From: an uncultured Lachnospiraceae bacterium
Lineage (GTDB): Bacteria > Bacillota > Clostridia > Lachnospirales > Lachnospiraceae
DNA: 12,256 nucleotides
Direction: 5' to 3'
NCBI GenBank assembly: GCA_902796045.1
Contig: CADBNQ010000174.1
Coordinates: forward strand, 1-12,256
Shown: one piece after another, positions 1-6,953 of the stretch
Layout of the letters: every line of letters starts with the position of its first letter
How positions within the stretch are numbered: position 1 is the stretch's first letter
Made by a program: the position numbers and the translations under genes
The notes under the pieces: generated by a model
Database searches by the model: none
What the model was told of the DNA's origin: nothing
Seen by the model: the letters and a program-made list of their open reading frames with translations, nothing else

Positions 1-142
1 GAACTCGCTTCGCTCAGACACACTACGGAGCCCAAAATGTCTGTCATTTCGATGAGAAACAGTTGACATTTCTTCACACAGTACCGGCCAGATATCCGCT
101 GATTTACAGACAGAAGCACATATGTTGGTGTAGTTTAAGTTA
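1..142. other. Non-coding left edge with short inverted repeats
   Basis: No convincing reading frame is visible here. The stretch opens with a CGCTTCGCTC-type tract, followed by CAGACA (15-20) facing TGTCTG (38-43) across a 17-base loop, and by AAATGTC facing GACATTT (up to about 71). The TTGACA at 63-68 has no -10 box at the right distance. It may be the end of a dispersed intergenic repeat or a degraded hairpin belonging to a gene left of the window. Only the short inverted repeats are certain. Confidence 0.35.
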
Positions 143-203
143 AGAAAAAAGAATGCCCGGAAGCAGGGAGAGAGCAACAGATACTCTTGCTTTCCGGGCA
201 TTC
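143..203 (-). terminator. Rho-independent terminator of the sppA-RDD-S66 operon
   Basis: GAATGCCCGGAAGCA (151-165) pairs with TGCTTTCCGGGCATTC (188-203), giving a GC-rich stem of about 15 bp with roughly one mismatch or bulge. Read on the minus strand, the stem is followed directly by a run of six T residues (rc of 145-150) and more T-rich sequence. It begins 9 bases after the S66 peptidase stop codon, so it closes the minus-strand operon. The loop of more than 20 nt is longer than usual. On the plus strand the hairpin is followed by only a weak T-rich tract. Confidence 0.88.
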
Positions 204-211
204 TGTTTGTT

Positions 212-1243
212 CTATCTGTATTCCATCTCTACGCACAGTTTGTTCCCCCCTGCAGTCACTTTTGCCATGCTGCCGCAGACCAGGGGCATCATGGGAGGCA
301 GGTGTCCGATATCGGCATCCATGATGACAGGCAGGCCGAAGCCGTCCAGCATATCCGTCACGGCCCTGTACTGGTCAAGTCCCAGCACGACTTCCCCATG
401 GCAATAGGGACGGCCGATCAGGAAACCACGGGCACATCTGAACCATCCCGCATGGGAAAGCTCCCACAGACCCCGGCGGATGGACAGGGGGTTCAGGTCG
501 CAGGCTTCCAGGAACCAGATCACCCCGTCCTCTTCATACCGGTCGTTAAAGGCCTCCACCTGGTCAAATCCGGTACCGCAGAGATTAATCAGGATATCCA
601 GGCAGCCGCCAAGCAGGCGTCCCTGCATGGTCACTTCTCCTGCAGCCGTCTCCGGCCGGCAAACAAGCTTTAAAGGCTCAGTCACATTGTAGGGTTCAAG
701 GGGCGACTCCTCCGTCTTAAGACTTTCCTTCTCCCACAGACCATAGCTGTGAACCGACCGGCTCTCCCCCCTGAGCAGGGCCAGGGCATCCTTAAGTGAG
801 AGGTGCCAGGGTTCCATCCCGAAGGCCGCGGCATTGGGTCCGTAGATGGACGCCGTGTCACAGAGCGTTGCCAGAAGGAAGGTCAGGTTGGTATTATCCG
901 AATAGCCCATAAACCATTTAGGCGGGCAGGCCTTCAGCTTCTCAAAATCAATGGATGGCAGAATCTCGCACATGAGCTCCCCGCCTCCACAGGAGATCAG
1001 GATATCGGTATCCGGAGAAGAATACCAGATATTGAATTCTTCTGCACATTTCTCCGGGGTATTGCTGATGCCAATCCCGCACCCTTCGTAGGCATTGGGC
1101 CCGCATTTCGTCACATAGCCCATCTCTTCCAGCACTTCCTGCGCGTTTTTAAAAGAAGAATAATATGGTTCTATATTACAGCCGAAGGAGGGGGCGACAA
1201 AGCCTATACGACCTCCGTCCTGCAAAAATGGTGCGTATCTCAT
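212..1243 (-). CDS. S66-family serine peptidase (LD-carboxypeptidase / MccF-like)
   Basis: A 343-residue cytoplasmic serine peptidase of family S66, whose members cut the L,D bond of murein tetrapeptides (LdcA) or inactivate microcin C-type peptidyl nucleotides (MccF). The family's triad is visible: nucleophile Ser115 in GYSDNT, Glu246 in WFLEACD, and His314 in DIGHLPP. The N-terminal GRIGFVAPS and the CGGGE turn near residues 85-89 are also typical. There is no signal peptide. The length and the long Ser-to-Glu spacing (131 residues) resemble MccF-type members (about 344 aa) more than the shorter LdcA type, because of an extra segment around residues 160-195 with a Trp at 170. The ATG overlaps the stop of the RDD gene in an ATGA, and GGAAAG lies just upstream, so it is translationally coupled and is the last gene of the operon. 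Family certain; murein recycling versus antibiotic detoxification is open. Confidence 0.9.
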   Translation of the reverse strand: MRYAPFLQDGGRIGFVAPSFGCNIEPYYSSFKNAQEVLEEMGYVTKCGPNAYEGCGIGISNTPEKCAEEFNIWYSSPDTDILISCGGGELMCEILPSIDFEKLKACPPKWFMGYSDNTNLTFLLATLCDTASIYGPNAAAFGMEPWHLSLKDALALLRGESRSVHSYGLWEKESLKTEESPLEPYNVTEPLKLVCRPETAAGEVTMQGRLLGGCLDILINLCGTGFDQVEAFNDRYEEDGVIWFLEACDLNPLSIRRGLWELSHAGWFRCARGFLIGRPYCHGEVVLGLDQYRAVTDMLDGFGLPVIMDADIGHLPPMMPLVCGSMAKVTAGGNKLCVEMEYR

Positions 1244-1845
1244 AACTCTTTCCTTTCATCTTCCTCAACCGGAATCTCCTCCATCGGGAGTATGGCGGGC
1301 AGATCTTCTGCTGTCTGCTCCGGGACCAGCTCCTGTTCCGGGATTCCGCTCCCGTCGTTAAATCTGTAGACCACTCTTGTATCTGCCAGATAATCGTGCA
1401 GGGCTTCTTTCTCCTTTCCGACAACGATCAGCAGATATCCGATAAAAAGAAGTGCAGAGGAGAGAAATCTGCCCACTGTCTCCCGGTATATAATCTGATA
1501 GAGGGAGGGCTTCCTCTCACGACTGTCACGAGAATCCTGCGTCAGAGATTGGACGCCGACCACCTCTATCCGCATAAGCTTCTTTCCCAGCGTGCTCCCG
1601 CTGCTATAGGTCATAATAATAAAATACAGGGCGCCGGCTGCATAGACCAGGACATCCGCCGCTGACCAGGTAAAAAAAACATCCCTGGCAAAGGAGAACC
1701 TGCTTCCTCCTGTAAAGAGTCCCGGCAGCACTCTCAGCAGAAGCAGCGGTATAAAGAGGATGCATCTGTCTATGAAATATGCCGTAAGCCTTACAAAGAA
1801 ACCCGCATAGGTTATGCTTCCTGCCTGGGGCCTGTCATTTTGCAT
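1240..1845 (-). CDS. RDD family integral membrane protein
   Basis: A 201-residue membrane protein of the RDD family, named for a conserved Arg and two Asp residues. The first hydrophobic helix carries Arg19 and Asp26 in FVRLTAYFIDR. A second helix lies around residues 62-80, followed by the family's STLGKKLMRIEVV stretch (84-96), and a third helix around 127-143 precedes the conserved HDYLADTRVV end (150-159). The last 35 or so residues form an acidic, Pro-rich cytoplasmic-looking tail. The function of RDD proteins is mostly unknown; some have been linked to ion transport. The gene overlaps sppA by 11 bp and the S66 peptidase gene by 4 bp. In Bacillus subtilis sppA is likewise followed by an RDD gene (yteJ), and there the pair has been connected to envelope and lantibiotic/lysozyme stress, so a role modulating SppA is a reasonable inference. 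Confidence 0.9.
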   Translation of the reverse strand: MQNDRPQAGSITYAGFFVRLTAYFIDRCILFIPLLLLRVLPGLFTGGSRFSFARDVFFTWSAADVLVYAAGALYFIIMTYSSGSTLGKKLMRIEVVGVQSLTQDSRDSRERKPSLYQIIYRETVGRFLSSALLFIGYLLIVVGKEKEALHDYLADTRVVYRFNDGSGIPEQELVPEQTAEDLPAILPMEEIPVEEDERKEL

Positions 1846-2857
1846 AATACATCAGCACCCCGCTTTCATCATTCTCCATCAGGTCTCTGGCCGCCTGGAT
1901 GTCAGACTGCCTGCCGAGCTTCCCGGCCGCTCCCAGGATCTGGTTAAAGTAAAACTGCAGCTGTGTATCCTTCTCCGGGACAAAGAATCTGATCTTGCTG
2001 CTGCCCAAGGCTGTGCCGATCTCCGCTTTGGCCTCTTCCAGTCCCATGACCTCATCAAGCAGACCCAGCTTCCTGGCCTGGGCCGCAGAATAAATCCGGC
2101 CGTCAGCAAGCTTCCTGACCGTCTTGATATCCATATTTCGTCCCTCAGCCACGATGCCGGTGAACTGCTCATAGGACTCATCAACAAGACTCTGCAGGAT
2201 CTCCTTTTGTTCCTTTGTCATCTCATGGGCGCCTGATCCGATGGTCTTGTTCTTCCCTGAGGTGATATCGATCTCTGAAACACCGACTTTTTTCATCAGG
2301 TCTTCATAATTCATCAGGGAGATGATCACACCGATGGAGCCCGTCCAGCTGTTTCTGTTGGCGTAGATCTTATCTGCCGCCATGGAGATATAATAGGCGC
2401 CGGAGCAGGCCTGGCTCGCAAAGTAGGCATAGACGGGCCGCCCGGTCTTTTCCTTATATTCCATCAGTTTTAAATAGAGCTCATCACTCTCGTAGACGGT
2501 TCCCCCGGGACTGTCCACATAGAGAAAGATCCCCTTGTTCTGCTCAGACCCAATCATACTGTCAATATAATCCAGATAAAAATCATGACGATACTCTTCC
2601 CCGGAGGAAATACCATCGATAGACTGGTCTTCCTTCTGTATGGTGCCGACAACATCGATCTGTCCGATATACTCCTCTGCCGGCAGCTTGATGTCTTTCC
2701 GGCTTCGCCCAAGAAATCCATCCAGAACTTCTTCTGTCTTCTTACCGGACTTCTCCACCATCTTATTCTTATAGACGGCCGCCCCGATCCCGATCATTCC
2801 AGTCACAGCCAGAATAAGGCAGGCAGCGATAATTCCTGCAAGCTGTTTCCCTTTCAT
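1835..2857 (-). CDS. sppA: Signal peptide peptidase SppA (S49 family)
   Basis: A 340-residue membrane-anchored serine protease that degrades signal peptides left in the membrane after secretion. One N-terminal transmembrane helix (about residues 6-28) would place the catalytic domain outside the cytoplasm. Family hallmarks are IFLYVDSPGG (110-119), the nucleophile Ser152 in ACSGAYY, WTGSIGV (171-177), and the general-base Lys204 in SGKNKTIGS. The Ser-Lys distance of 52 residues matches the short Gram-positive form, which has a single S49 domain and a Ser/Lys dyad. The start is the ATG at 2857, with AGGAGG 13 bases upstream (2871-2876), a slightly long spacing. It is the first gene of the three-gene operon and has its own promoter at 2904-2932. 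Its 3' end overlaps the RDD gene by 11 bp. Identity is very secure. Confidence 0.95.
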   Translation of the reverse strand: MKGKQLAGIIAACLILAVTGMIGIGAAVYKNKMVEKSGKKTEEVLDGFLGRSRKDIKLPAEEYIGQIDVVGTIQKEDQSIDGISSGEEYRHDFYLDYIDSMIGSEQNKGIFLYVDSPGGTVYESDELYLKLMEYKEKTGRPVYAYFASQACSGAYYISMAADKIYANRNSWTGSIGVIISLMNYEDLMKKVGVSEIDITSGKNKTIGSGAHEMTKEQKEILQSLVDESYEQFTGIVAEGRNMDIKTVRKLADGRIYSAAQARKLGLLDEVMGLEEAKAEIGTALGSSKIRFFVPEKDTQLQFYFNQILGAAGKLGRQSDIQAARDLMENDESGVLMYYAK

Positions 2858-2903
2858 ATGAACTAATCAACCTCCTTTAATCAATCAAAAAAGATGTATA
2901 TCT

Positions 2904-2932
2904 ACTATAATCATTAGGGTAAAAAAAATCAA
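2904..2932 (-). promoter_or_regulatory. Sigma-A-type promoter of the sppA operon
   Basis: On the minus strand TTGATT (2927-2932) and TATAGT (2904-2909) are separated by exactly 17 bases. The spacer includes a T-tract and the sppA start lies about 45 bases downstream. The -35 box lies one base from the -35 box of the divergent LRR promoter, so two polymerases could hardly bind at once. Confidence 0.65.
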
Positions 2933-2933
2933 G

Positions 2934-2962
2934 TTGAGAAATAATATTTTCCATGCTATAAA
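2934..2962 (+). promoter_or_regulatory. Sigma-A-type promoter of the LRR-VWA-MoxR cassette
   Basis: TTGAGA (2934-2939) and TATAAA (2957-2962) are separated by 17 bases, and a GAGGAGG ribosome binding site (2981-2987) sits 8 bases before the LRR start codon. The next two genes lack clear promoters, so this one probably drives all three. Confidence 0.68.
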
Positions 2963-2995
2963 TAACTCTATAAAACGAAAGAGGAGGCGTCAGAT

Positions 2996-3955
2996 ATGCA
3001 GGTGCTTTCACTCAGGCTGCAGTATACCCGGGAGGGTGTGCGCATCGTTCAGGTATACAGTGACCGCCTTCGGATTCAGCTTCCTGAGGCGGTCGGTAAT
3101 CATCCGGTCACAGAGATCGGCCCCTACTGTTTTTCTGCATCCGGACCGCGTCTAAGCGGGGACTCTTTTCTCTGGCCGGAGGATTCCGGCGGTCAGGGGG
3201 CGGGTCCTTCCCTCCCTCCTGTAAGCGGCAAAGACTTAGAAGAAGTCTTTCTTCCTTCTTCTGTCCGCCTTCTCCACAACGGAGCCTTTTACAACTGCCG
3301 CCGGCTTCGAACCCTGGGAGCCGGACCAAGATTGTCGGCTATCGGCAGTGATGTCTTCACCAACTGCTCCCGGCTGACAAGACTGGTCTATGCCGGAGGC
3401 AGTCAGGAAGCAGCCGGGCTTTCTCTGCTGCTGGGAAGACTTGAGCACGACCTCGAGGTCTCCTGTCCGGACTTCACCCTCTTCTTCCCTGAGTACTATG
3501 AGTGGCTTGATGAGGTAACGCCGGCACATCTTTTCAGCAGAAGCATCCACGGGGAGGGCTTCCGCATGAGGAAATGCATCCGGGACGGGCAGATTGATTT
3601 CGGAAAATATGATGCCTGTTTTGAGTCCGCTTTAAGGACCGAGACAGAAGAAACCCTGCTGAAGACAGCCATCTGCAGGCTCCGCTGGCCATCCGGCCTT
3701 CAGGACAGTTCCCGCCATCTCTACAGAGATACCCTGACAAAGGGCCATGACACCGCGGTCGCCATGGCTGTCACGAACAGAGACCTTCCGCTTCTGATCT
3801 TTTTATATACGGCGTTCTCTCTGCCCGGAACTTCTTTCAGAGCCGGTCTTGACCGGTGTATCGCCGCTGACTGGAGCCAGGGGGCCGCATGGCTTCTGGA
3901 CGCCGGAAAGAAACGGCCGGGCAGGTCTTTTGCAGACAAAGACTATTCTTTCTGA
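2996..3955 (+). CDS. Cytoplasmic BspA-type leucine-rich repeat protein
   Basis: A 319-residue protein with LRR_5 (BspA-like) repeats in its first half. The first is visible at residues 15-47 (VRIVQVYSDRL... VTEIGPYCFS), and two more around 80-102 (LEEVFLPSSV... GAFYNC) and 103-133 (RLRTLGAG... IGSDVFTNC... LVYAG). A linker rich in Gly, Ser and Pro (about 50-78) interrupts the array. Residues 180-305 are predominantly helical-looking with no domain I recognise; ankyrin-like helical pairs are possible around 250-305. There is no signal peptide or anchor, unlike surface BspA proteins, so it should act inside the cell. LRRs of this kind bind proteins, and as first gene before a VWA gene and a MoxR ATPase it may be the recognition subunit. 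The ATG is fixed by GAGGAGG eight bases upstream. The repeat call is good; the role is inferred. Confidence 0.8.
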   Translation: MQVLSLRLQYTREGVRIVQVYSDRLRIQLPEAVGNHPVTEIGPYCFSASGPRLSGDSFLWPEDSGGQGAGPSLPPVSGKDLEEVFLPSSVRLLHNGAFYNCRRLRTLGAGPRLSAIGSDVFTNCSRLTRLVYAGGSQEAAGLSLLLGRLEHDLEVSCPDFTLFFPEYYEWLDEVTPAHLFSRSIHGEGFRMRKCIRDGQIDFGKYDACFESALRTETEETLLKTAICRLRWPSGLQDSSRHLYRDTLTKGHDTAVAMAVTNRDLPLLIFLYTAFSLPGTSFRAGLDRCIAADWSQGAAWLLDAGKKRPGRSFADKDYSF

Positions 3956-3993
3956 TCTTTGACCCAGTCTCCGGCTATTGCCAAAGCCGTGCA

Positions 3994-3999
3994 AGAGGT
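3994..3999 (+). promoter_or_regulatory. Ribosome binding site fixing the VWA gene start
   Basis: AGAGGT lies 7 bases before the ATG at 4007. The frame is open from a TTG at 3959, but that codon has no Shine-Dalgarno sequence, so 4007 is the better start. The gap to the LRR stop is then 51 bases. Confidence 0.7.
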
Positions 4000-4006
4000 A
4001 TATAAG

Positions 4007-5302
4007 ATGACACATAGACTAACACAATCGGAATGGGAACAGGAGCAGTGCCGCAAGATCCTTCTGCTGACCCGCAACGAGCTTTATCTGGATTTTCGTT
4101 ATCTGGATAATGCCCTTTCTGCCCTGACCTTTGCTCCGGACGACACATTGCGGACCACGGCGACAGATGGCAGCTGCTATTTCTACCCGGCAGGACAGAT
4201 TCTCCGGCTCTTTGTGTCAAACCCGGTTTATCTGAACCGGTCCTATCTGCACAGTATCCTTCACTGTGTGTTCTGCCATCCTTTTATACGGGGCGGCAGG
4301 GAGCCGGTCATCTGGAATCTCGCCTGTGATATTGCCGCCGAGTGGGTCATTGATTCCCTGGACCGTCCCAGCGTTAAGAGGATACTGTCACTGACCAGGA
4401 TCAGCTGCTATGAATATCTGAAAGAGCACCAGATTCCGGTCAGTGCCGCCGCCATCTACAGGGAACTCCTGACAGTGACCGATCCCGGCCGCCAGCTGCA
4501 GCTGCAGACTGAGTTCACCGTTGATGACCACCGTTACTGGCCCGGGGATCCGAAGAGCTCTCCTGCTGCGGCAAGGGCCGCCGAAAAGTGGGAGAAGGCC
4601 GGGCGCAGGGTCAGTCAGGAGCTTACCATGAGGGGCAAAGACCAGTCCGAGGCCGCCGCCAGTCTGGAGACGCAGATCCGGCTTGGCCGAAGACGCCGGT
4701 CATACAGAGACTTCCTTCGCAAATTCACTGTTTTAAAGGAAGAGCTCCACTGCGACTACGATGAGTTTGATCTGAACTATTACACCTTCGGCCTGGACCT
4801 GTATAAAAACATGCCCCTCATAGAGCCTTTGGAAAGCAGGGAGATCCTCAGGATCGCGGAGTTTGTCATCGTCATCGATACAAGTTATTCTACAAGCGGT
4901 GACCTGGTCCGGTCCTTCCTCAGAGAAACCTTTCAGATCATTTCCCAGAGGGATACTTTTTTTCACAAAAGCCTTATCCGGATCCTCCAGTGTGACGATC
5001 AGGTCCGGAGCGACATGACCATCAGAGGGGAAGAGGACCTTGACAGCCTGCTTTCCTCCTTCACTATTCTCGGCGGAGGGGGAACGGATTTCCGTCCTGC
5101 CTTCTCTTATGTGGAGAAACTTCTGGATGAAGGGGTTTTTCACCACCTGAAAGGACTCCTTTACTTTACCGATGGAAAGGGAACCTTCCCCGCGAAACGT
5201 CCCCCCTACGATACAGCCTTTGTCTTTACAGGAGAGGAAGACCCTCCTGCCCTGCCTCCCTGGGCTATGAAGATTCATTTTGGAGAGGATTATGAATATT
5301 AA
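4007..5302 (+). CDS. DUF2201-type protein: metallopeptidase-like N-terminus plus VWA-like domain
   Basis: A 431-residue soluble protein with two parts. The N-terminal half resembles the putative metallopeptidase domain of DUF2201 proteins: NELYLDFRYLDNAL (24-37), then a metal-site-like HxxxHxxxxH (His82, His86, His91) and WNLACDIAAEW (103-113). The Glu expected after the first His is Ser83, so hydrolytic activity is doubtful. A basic linker (RRRRSYRDFLRKF, 228-240) leads to a VWA-like domain with the MIDAS motif DTSYS (291-295), GGGGTDF (356-362) and YFTDG (386-390), so it can probably bind a divalent metal. VWA proteins next to MoxR ATPases act as their adaptors (RavA-ViaA, NorQ-NorD, CbbQ-CbbO are known pairs), and the MoxR gene here overlaps the stop by 11 bp. 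The fold calls are firm; the cellular target is unknown. Confidence 0.87.
   Translation: MTHRLTQSEWEQEQCRKILLLTRNELYLDFRYLDNALSALTFAPDDTLRTTATDGSCYFYPAGQILRLFVSNPVYLNRSYLHSILHCVFCHPFIRGGREPVIWNLACDIAAEWVIDSLDRPSVKRILSLTRISCYEYLKEHQIPVSAAAIYRELLTVTDPGRQLQLQTEFTVDDHRYWPGDPKSSPAAARAAEKWEKAGRRVSQELTMRGKDQSEAAASLETQIRLGRRRRSYRDFLRKFTVLKEELHCDYDEFDLNYYTFGLDLYKNMPLIEPLESREILRIAEFVIVIDTSYSTSGDLVRSFLRETFQIISQRDTFFHKSLIRILQCDDQVRSDMTIRGEEDLDSLLSSFTILGGGGTDFRPAFSYVEKLLDEGVFHHLKGLLYFTDGKGTFPAKRPPYDTAFVFTGEEDPPALPPWAMKIHFGEDYEY
5282..5288 (+). promoter_or_regulatory. Ribosome binding site fixing the MoxR ATPase start
   Basis: GGAGAGG sits just before the ATG at 5292 and inside the last codons of the VWA gene. 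This makes 5292 the likely start rather than the in-frame TTG at 5280. The resulting 11-base overlap suggests translational coupling. Confidence 0.75.
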
Positions 5303-6815
5303 AAAAGCGAAAACCGAGATTAAAAATACCGTTCTGGCCTATCTGGACAAAGACGAAGCCGGCCAGTACCGGATCCCTGAGATCCGGCAGAGGCCCATCC
5401 TCCTGATGGGGCCTCCCGGCATCGGAAAAACACAGATCATGCAGCAGATTGCCGGAGAGTGCCAGATCGGCCTGGTATCCTATACCATAACTCACCACAC
5501 CCGGCAGAGTGCCATCGGCCTGCCCTTCATCACGGATGAGTGCTATGACGGCAGAAGCTGCAAGGTGACTGAATACACCATGAGTGAGATCATCGCCTCG
5601 GTATACAATTACATCAGGGCGACAGGAAGAAAAGAAGGCATCCTCTTTATCGATGAGATCAACTGTGTTTCAGAGACCCTGGCCCCGACCATCCTCCAGT
5701 TTCTTCAGTGCAAGACCTTTGGCAGCCAGGCCGTACCTAAAGGCTGGATCATTGTCGCGGCGGGGAATCCTCCTGAATACAACAAAAGCGTCAGGGAATT
5801 TGACTTCGTCACCCTGGACCGTATCAGGATCATGAACATAGAGGCCGATCTGGGCGTGTTTAAAGAATATGCCAGAAGTCGACACCTCCATCCCTTTATC
5901 CTGAGTTATCTTGAACTGCGCCCCCAGAATTTCTACAGGACAGAAAATGATGTGGACGGCCTCCAGTTTGTCACGGCCAGAGGCTGGGAGGACTTAAGCT
6001 GCCTGATCACCTCCTATGAGCATCTGGGAATCCCTGTGGATGAGGATGTGATCGGCCAGTATCTTCAGCATGCTGACATATCCAGGGATGCAGCGGCCTA
6101 CTATGACCTCTACCAGAAATACCGGGATGATTACGATATCAGCAGCATCCTGAAAGGGAGGGCAAAGGCCGGTTTATTTGAGCGTCTCTACAGGGCATCC
6201 TTTGACGAAAAACTGAGCTGTGTGGAGCTTCTGGTCAGCGGTCTGCATGCGGTGATTTCTGAAGCCATGGAGCTTGACCGTCTCACAGATGCCTGCTACC
6301 GGTTTCTGAAGGAATACCGGCAGCTTCTGTCAGACAGGCAGTCAGAAAGCGGGCTCTGGTCCATCCGCCTGGAAGCTCTTGAAAAGAAACACAGCCAGGA
6401 AGAAAAAACAGGGCTTGTCACTCCGGGACAGAGGGCATTTACTGCAAAGCTTCTTAAGCTTCTCAGAAGCTTTACGCCTGACAGTCAGGCCGATCCTGAA
6501 GCTGCTTTTGCCTCTGTAAAATCTTCCTTTGAAGAGCTCACCAAAACAAGGAGCCTGTCCGTCAGACGGTCCTCCTCCTCCCTTGAGCATGCCTTCACTT
6601 TCATGGAAGAAGCCTTCGGGGAAGACCAGGAAATGATCATCTTCGTCACTGAGCTGACCATGGATCCGGAGATCTCGGCCTTTATCTCTGAGAACGGCTG
6701 TGAACGTTATTATAAGTACAATAAGTCCCTGCTGATCGGGACAAGGAGGGCGGAACTTCTCGCAGAGCTTTCGCGTGATGAGATCTATTCCCATGCTTCC
6801 TCCTGGGAATTCTGA
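5292..6815 (+). CDS. MoxR-type AAA+ ATPase
   Basis: A 507-residue AAA+ ATPase resembling the MoxR branch. Walker A is GPPGIGKT (40-47), Walker B is ILFIDEIN (117-124), and sensor 1 lies in VAAGNPPEYN (155-164). LDRIRI (175-180) sits where MoxR proteins carry the DRF arginine, and the TARGWEDL stretch (228-235) fits sensor 2. Residues 245-507 form a long helical C-terminal extension, much larger than the lid of a minimal MoxR protein (about 300-350 aa total). The extension includes a Lys/Glu-rich stretch near 360-375 and shows no domain I recognise. MoxR ATPases form hexamers that remodel or activate targets, usually through a VWA partner, here encoded immediately upstream with overlapping ends. 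It is the last gene of the cassette; I see no strong hairpin terminator after it. Confidence 0.88.
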   Translation: MNIKKAKTEIKNTVLAYLDKDEAGQYRIPEIRQRPILLMGPPGIGKTQIMQQIAGECQIGLVSYTITHHTRQSAIGLPFITDECYDGRSCKVTEYTMSEIIASVYNYIRATGRKEGILFIDEINCVSETLAPTILQFLQCKTFGSQAVPKGWIIVAAGNPPEYNKSVREFDFVTLDRIRIMNIEADLGVFKEYARSRHLHPFILSYLELRPQNFYRTENDVDGLQFVTARGWEDLSCLITSYEHLGIPVDEDVIGQYLQHADISRDAAAYYDLYQKYRDDYDISSILKGRAKAGLFERLYRASFDEKLSCVELLVSGLHAVISEAMELDRLTDACYRFLKEYRQLLSDRQSESGLWSIRLEALEKKHSQEEKTGLVTPGQRAFTAKLLKLLRSFTPDSQADPEAAFASVKSSFEELTKTRSLSVRRSSSSLEHAFTFMEEAFGEDQEMIIFVTELTMDPEISAFISENGCERYYKYNKSLLIGTRRAELLAELSRDEIYSHASSWEF

Positions 6816-6841
6816 CCGGACCATGAGGCCCTTTGGAGATT

Positions 6842-6878
6842 TTATCAGACCACTTATCAGAAATTGATGTTTGTCAGA
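6842..6878 (+). repeat. Three direct repeats TTRTCAGA upstream of the LOG gene
   Basis: TTATCAGA occurs at 6842-6849 and 6854-6861 (12-base period), and TTGTCAGA at 6871-6878, where it overlaps the -35 box. Tandem copies at about one helical turn just upstream of a promoter are typical of a regulator binding site, but no regulator can be named. Confidence 0.45.
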
Positions 6879-6900
6879 CAGGGCTCAGATATGATACAAT
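6871..6900 (+). promoter_or_regulatory. Promoter of the LOG-BlaI pair with extended -10
   Basis: TTGTCA (6871-6876) and TACAAT (6895-6900) are separated by 18 bases. The -10 box is preceded by TG at 6892-6893, giving an extended -10. The predicted leader before the LOG start codon is about 55 bases and repeats ATATGATACA (6889-6898 and 6939-6948). Confidence 0.65.
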
Positions 6901-6947
6901 GATTCTATGGTATAAAGTATTCGATTTTATATGATTATATATGATAC

Positions 6948-6953
6948 AGGAGG
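6948..6953 (+). promoter_or_regulatory. Ribosome binding site fixing the LOG gene start
   Basis: AGGAGG is followed by three consecutive in-frame ATG codons (6955, 6958, 6961). Only 6961 has optimal spacing (7 bases). The upstream in-frame ATG at 6931 precedes this site and is unlikely to be used. Confidence 0.75.

Noticed and set aside
63..91. TTGACA as a promoter -35 box at the left edge
   Set aside because: No -10-like hexamer lies 16-18 bases downstream, and no plus-strand gene follows.
803..1369. 188-residue plus-strand open frame over the S66 peptidase and RDD genes
   Set aside because: It is antisense to two well-identified genes and crosses their junction, with no motif or ribosome binding site of its own.
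3959..4006. TTG start extending the VWA protein by 16 residues
   Set aside because: There is no Shine-Dalgarno sequence before the TTG, whereas the ATG at 4007 has AGAGGT at good spacing.
4733..5278. 181-residue open frame on the minus strand within the VWA gene
   Set aside because: The opposite frame carries clear VWA MIDAS motifs. This one has no family signs and no Shine-Dalgarno site.
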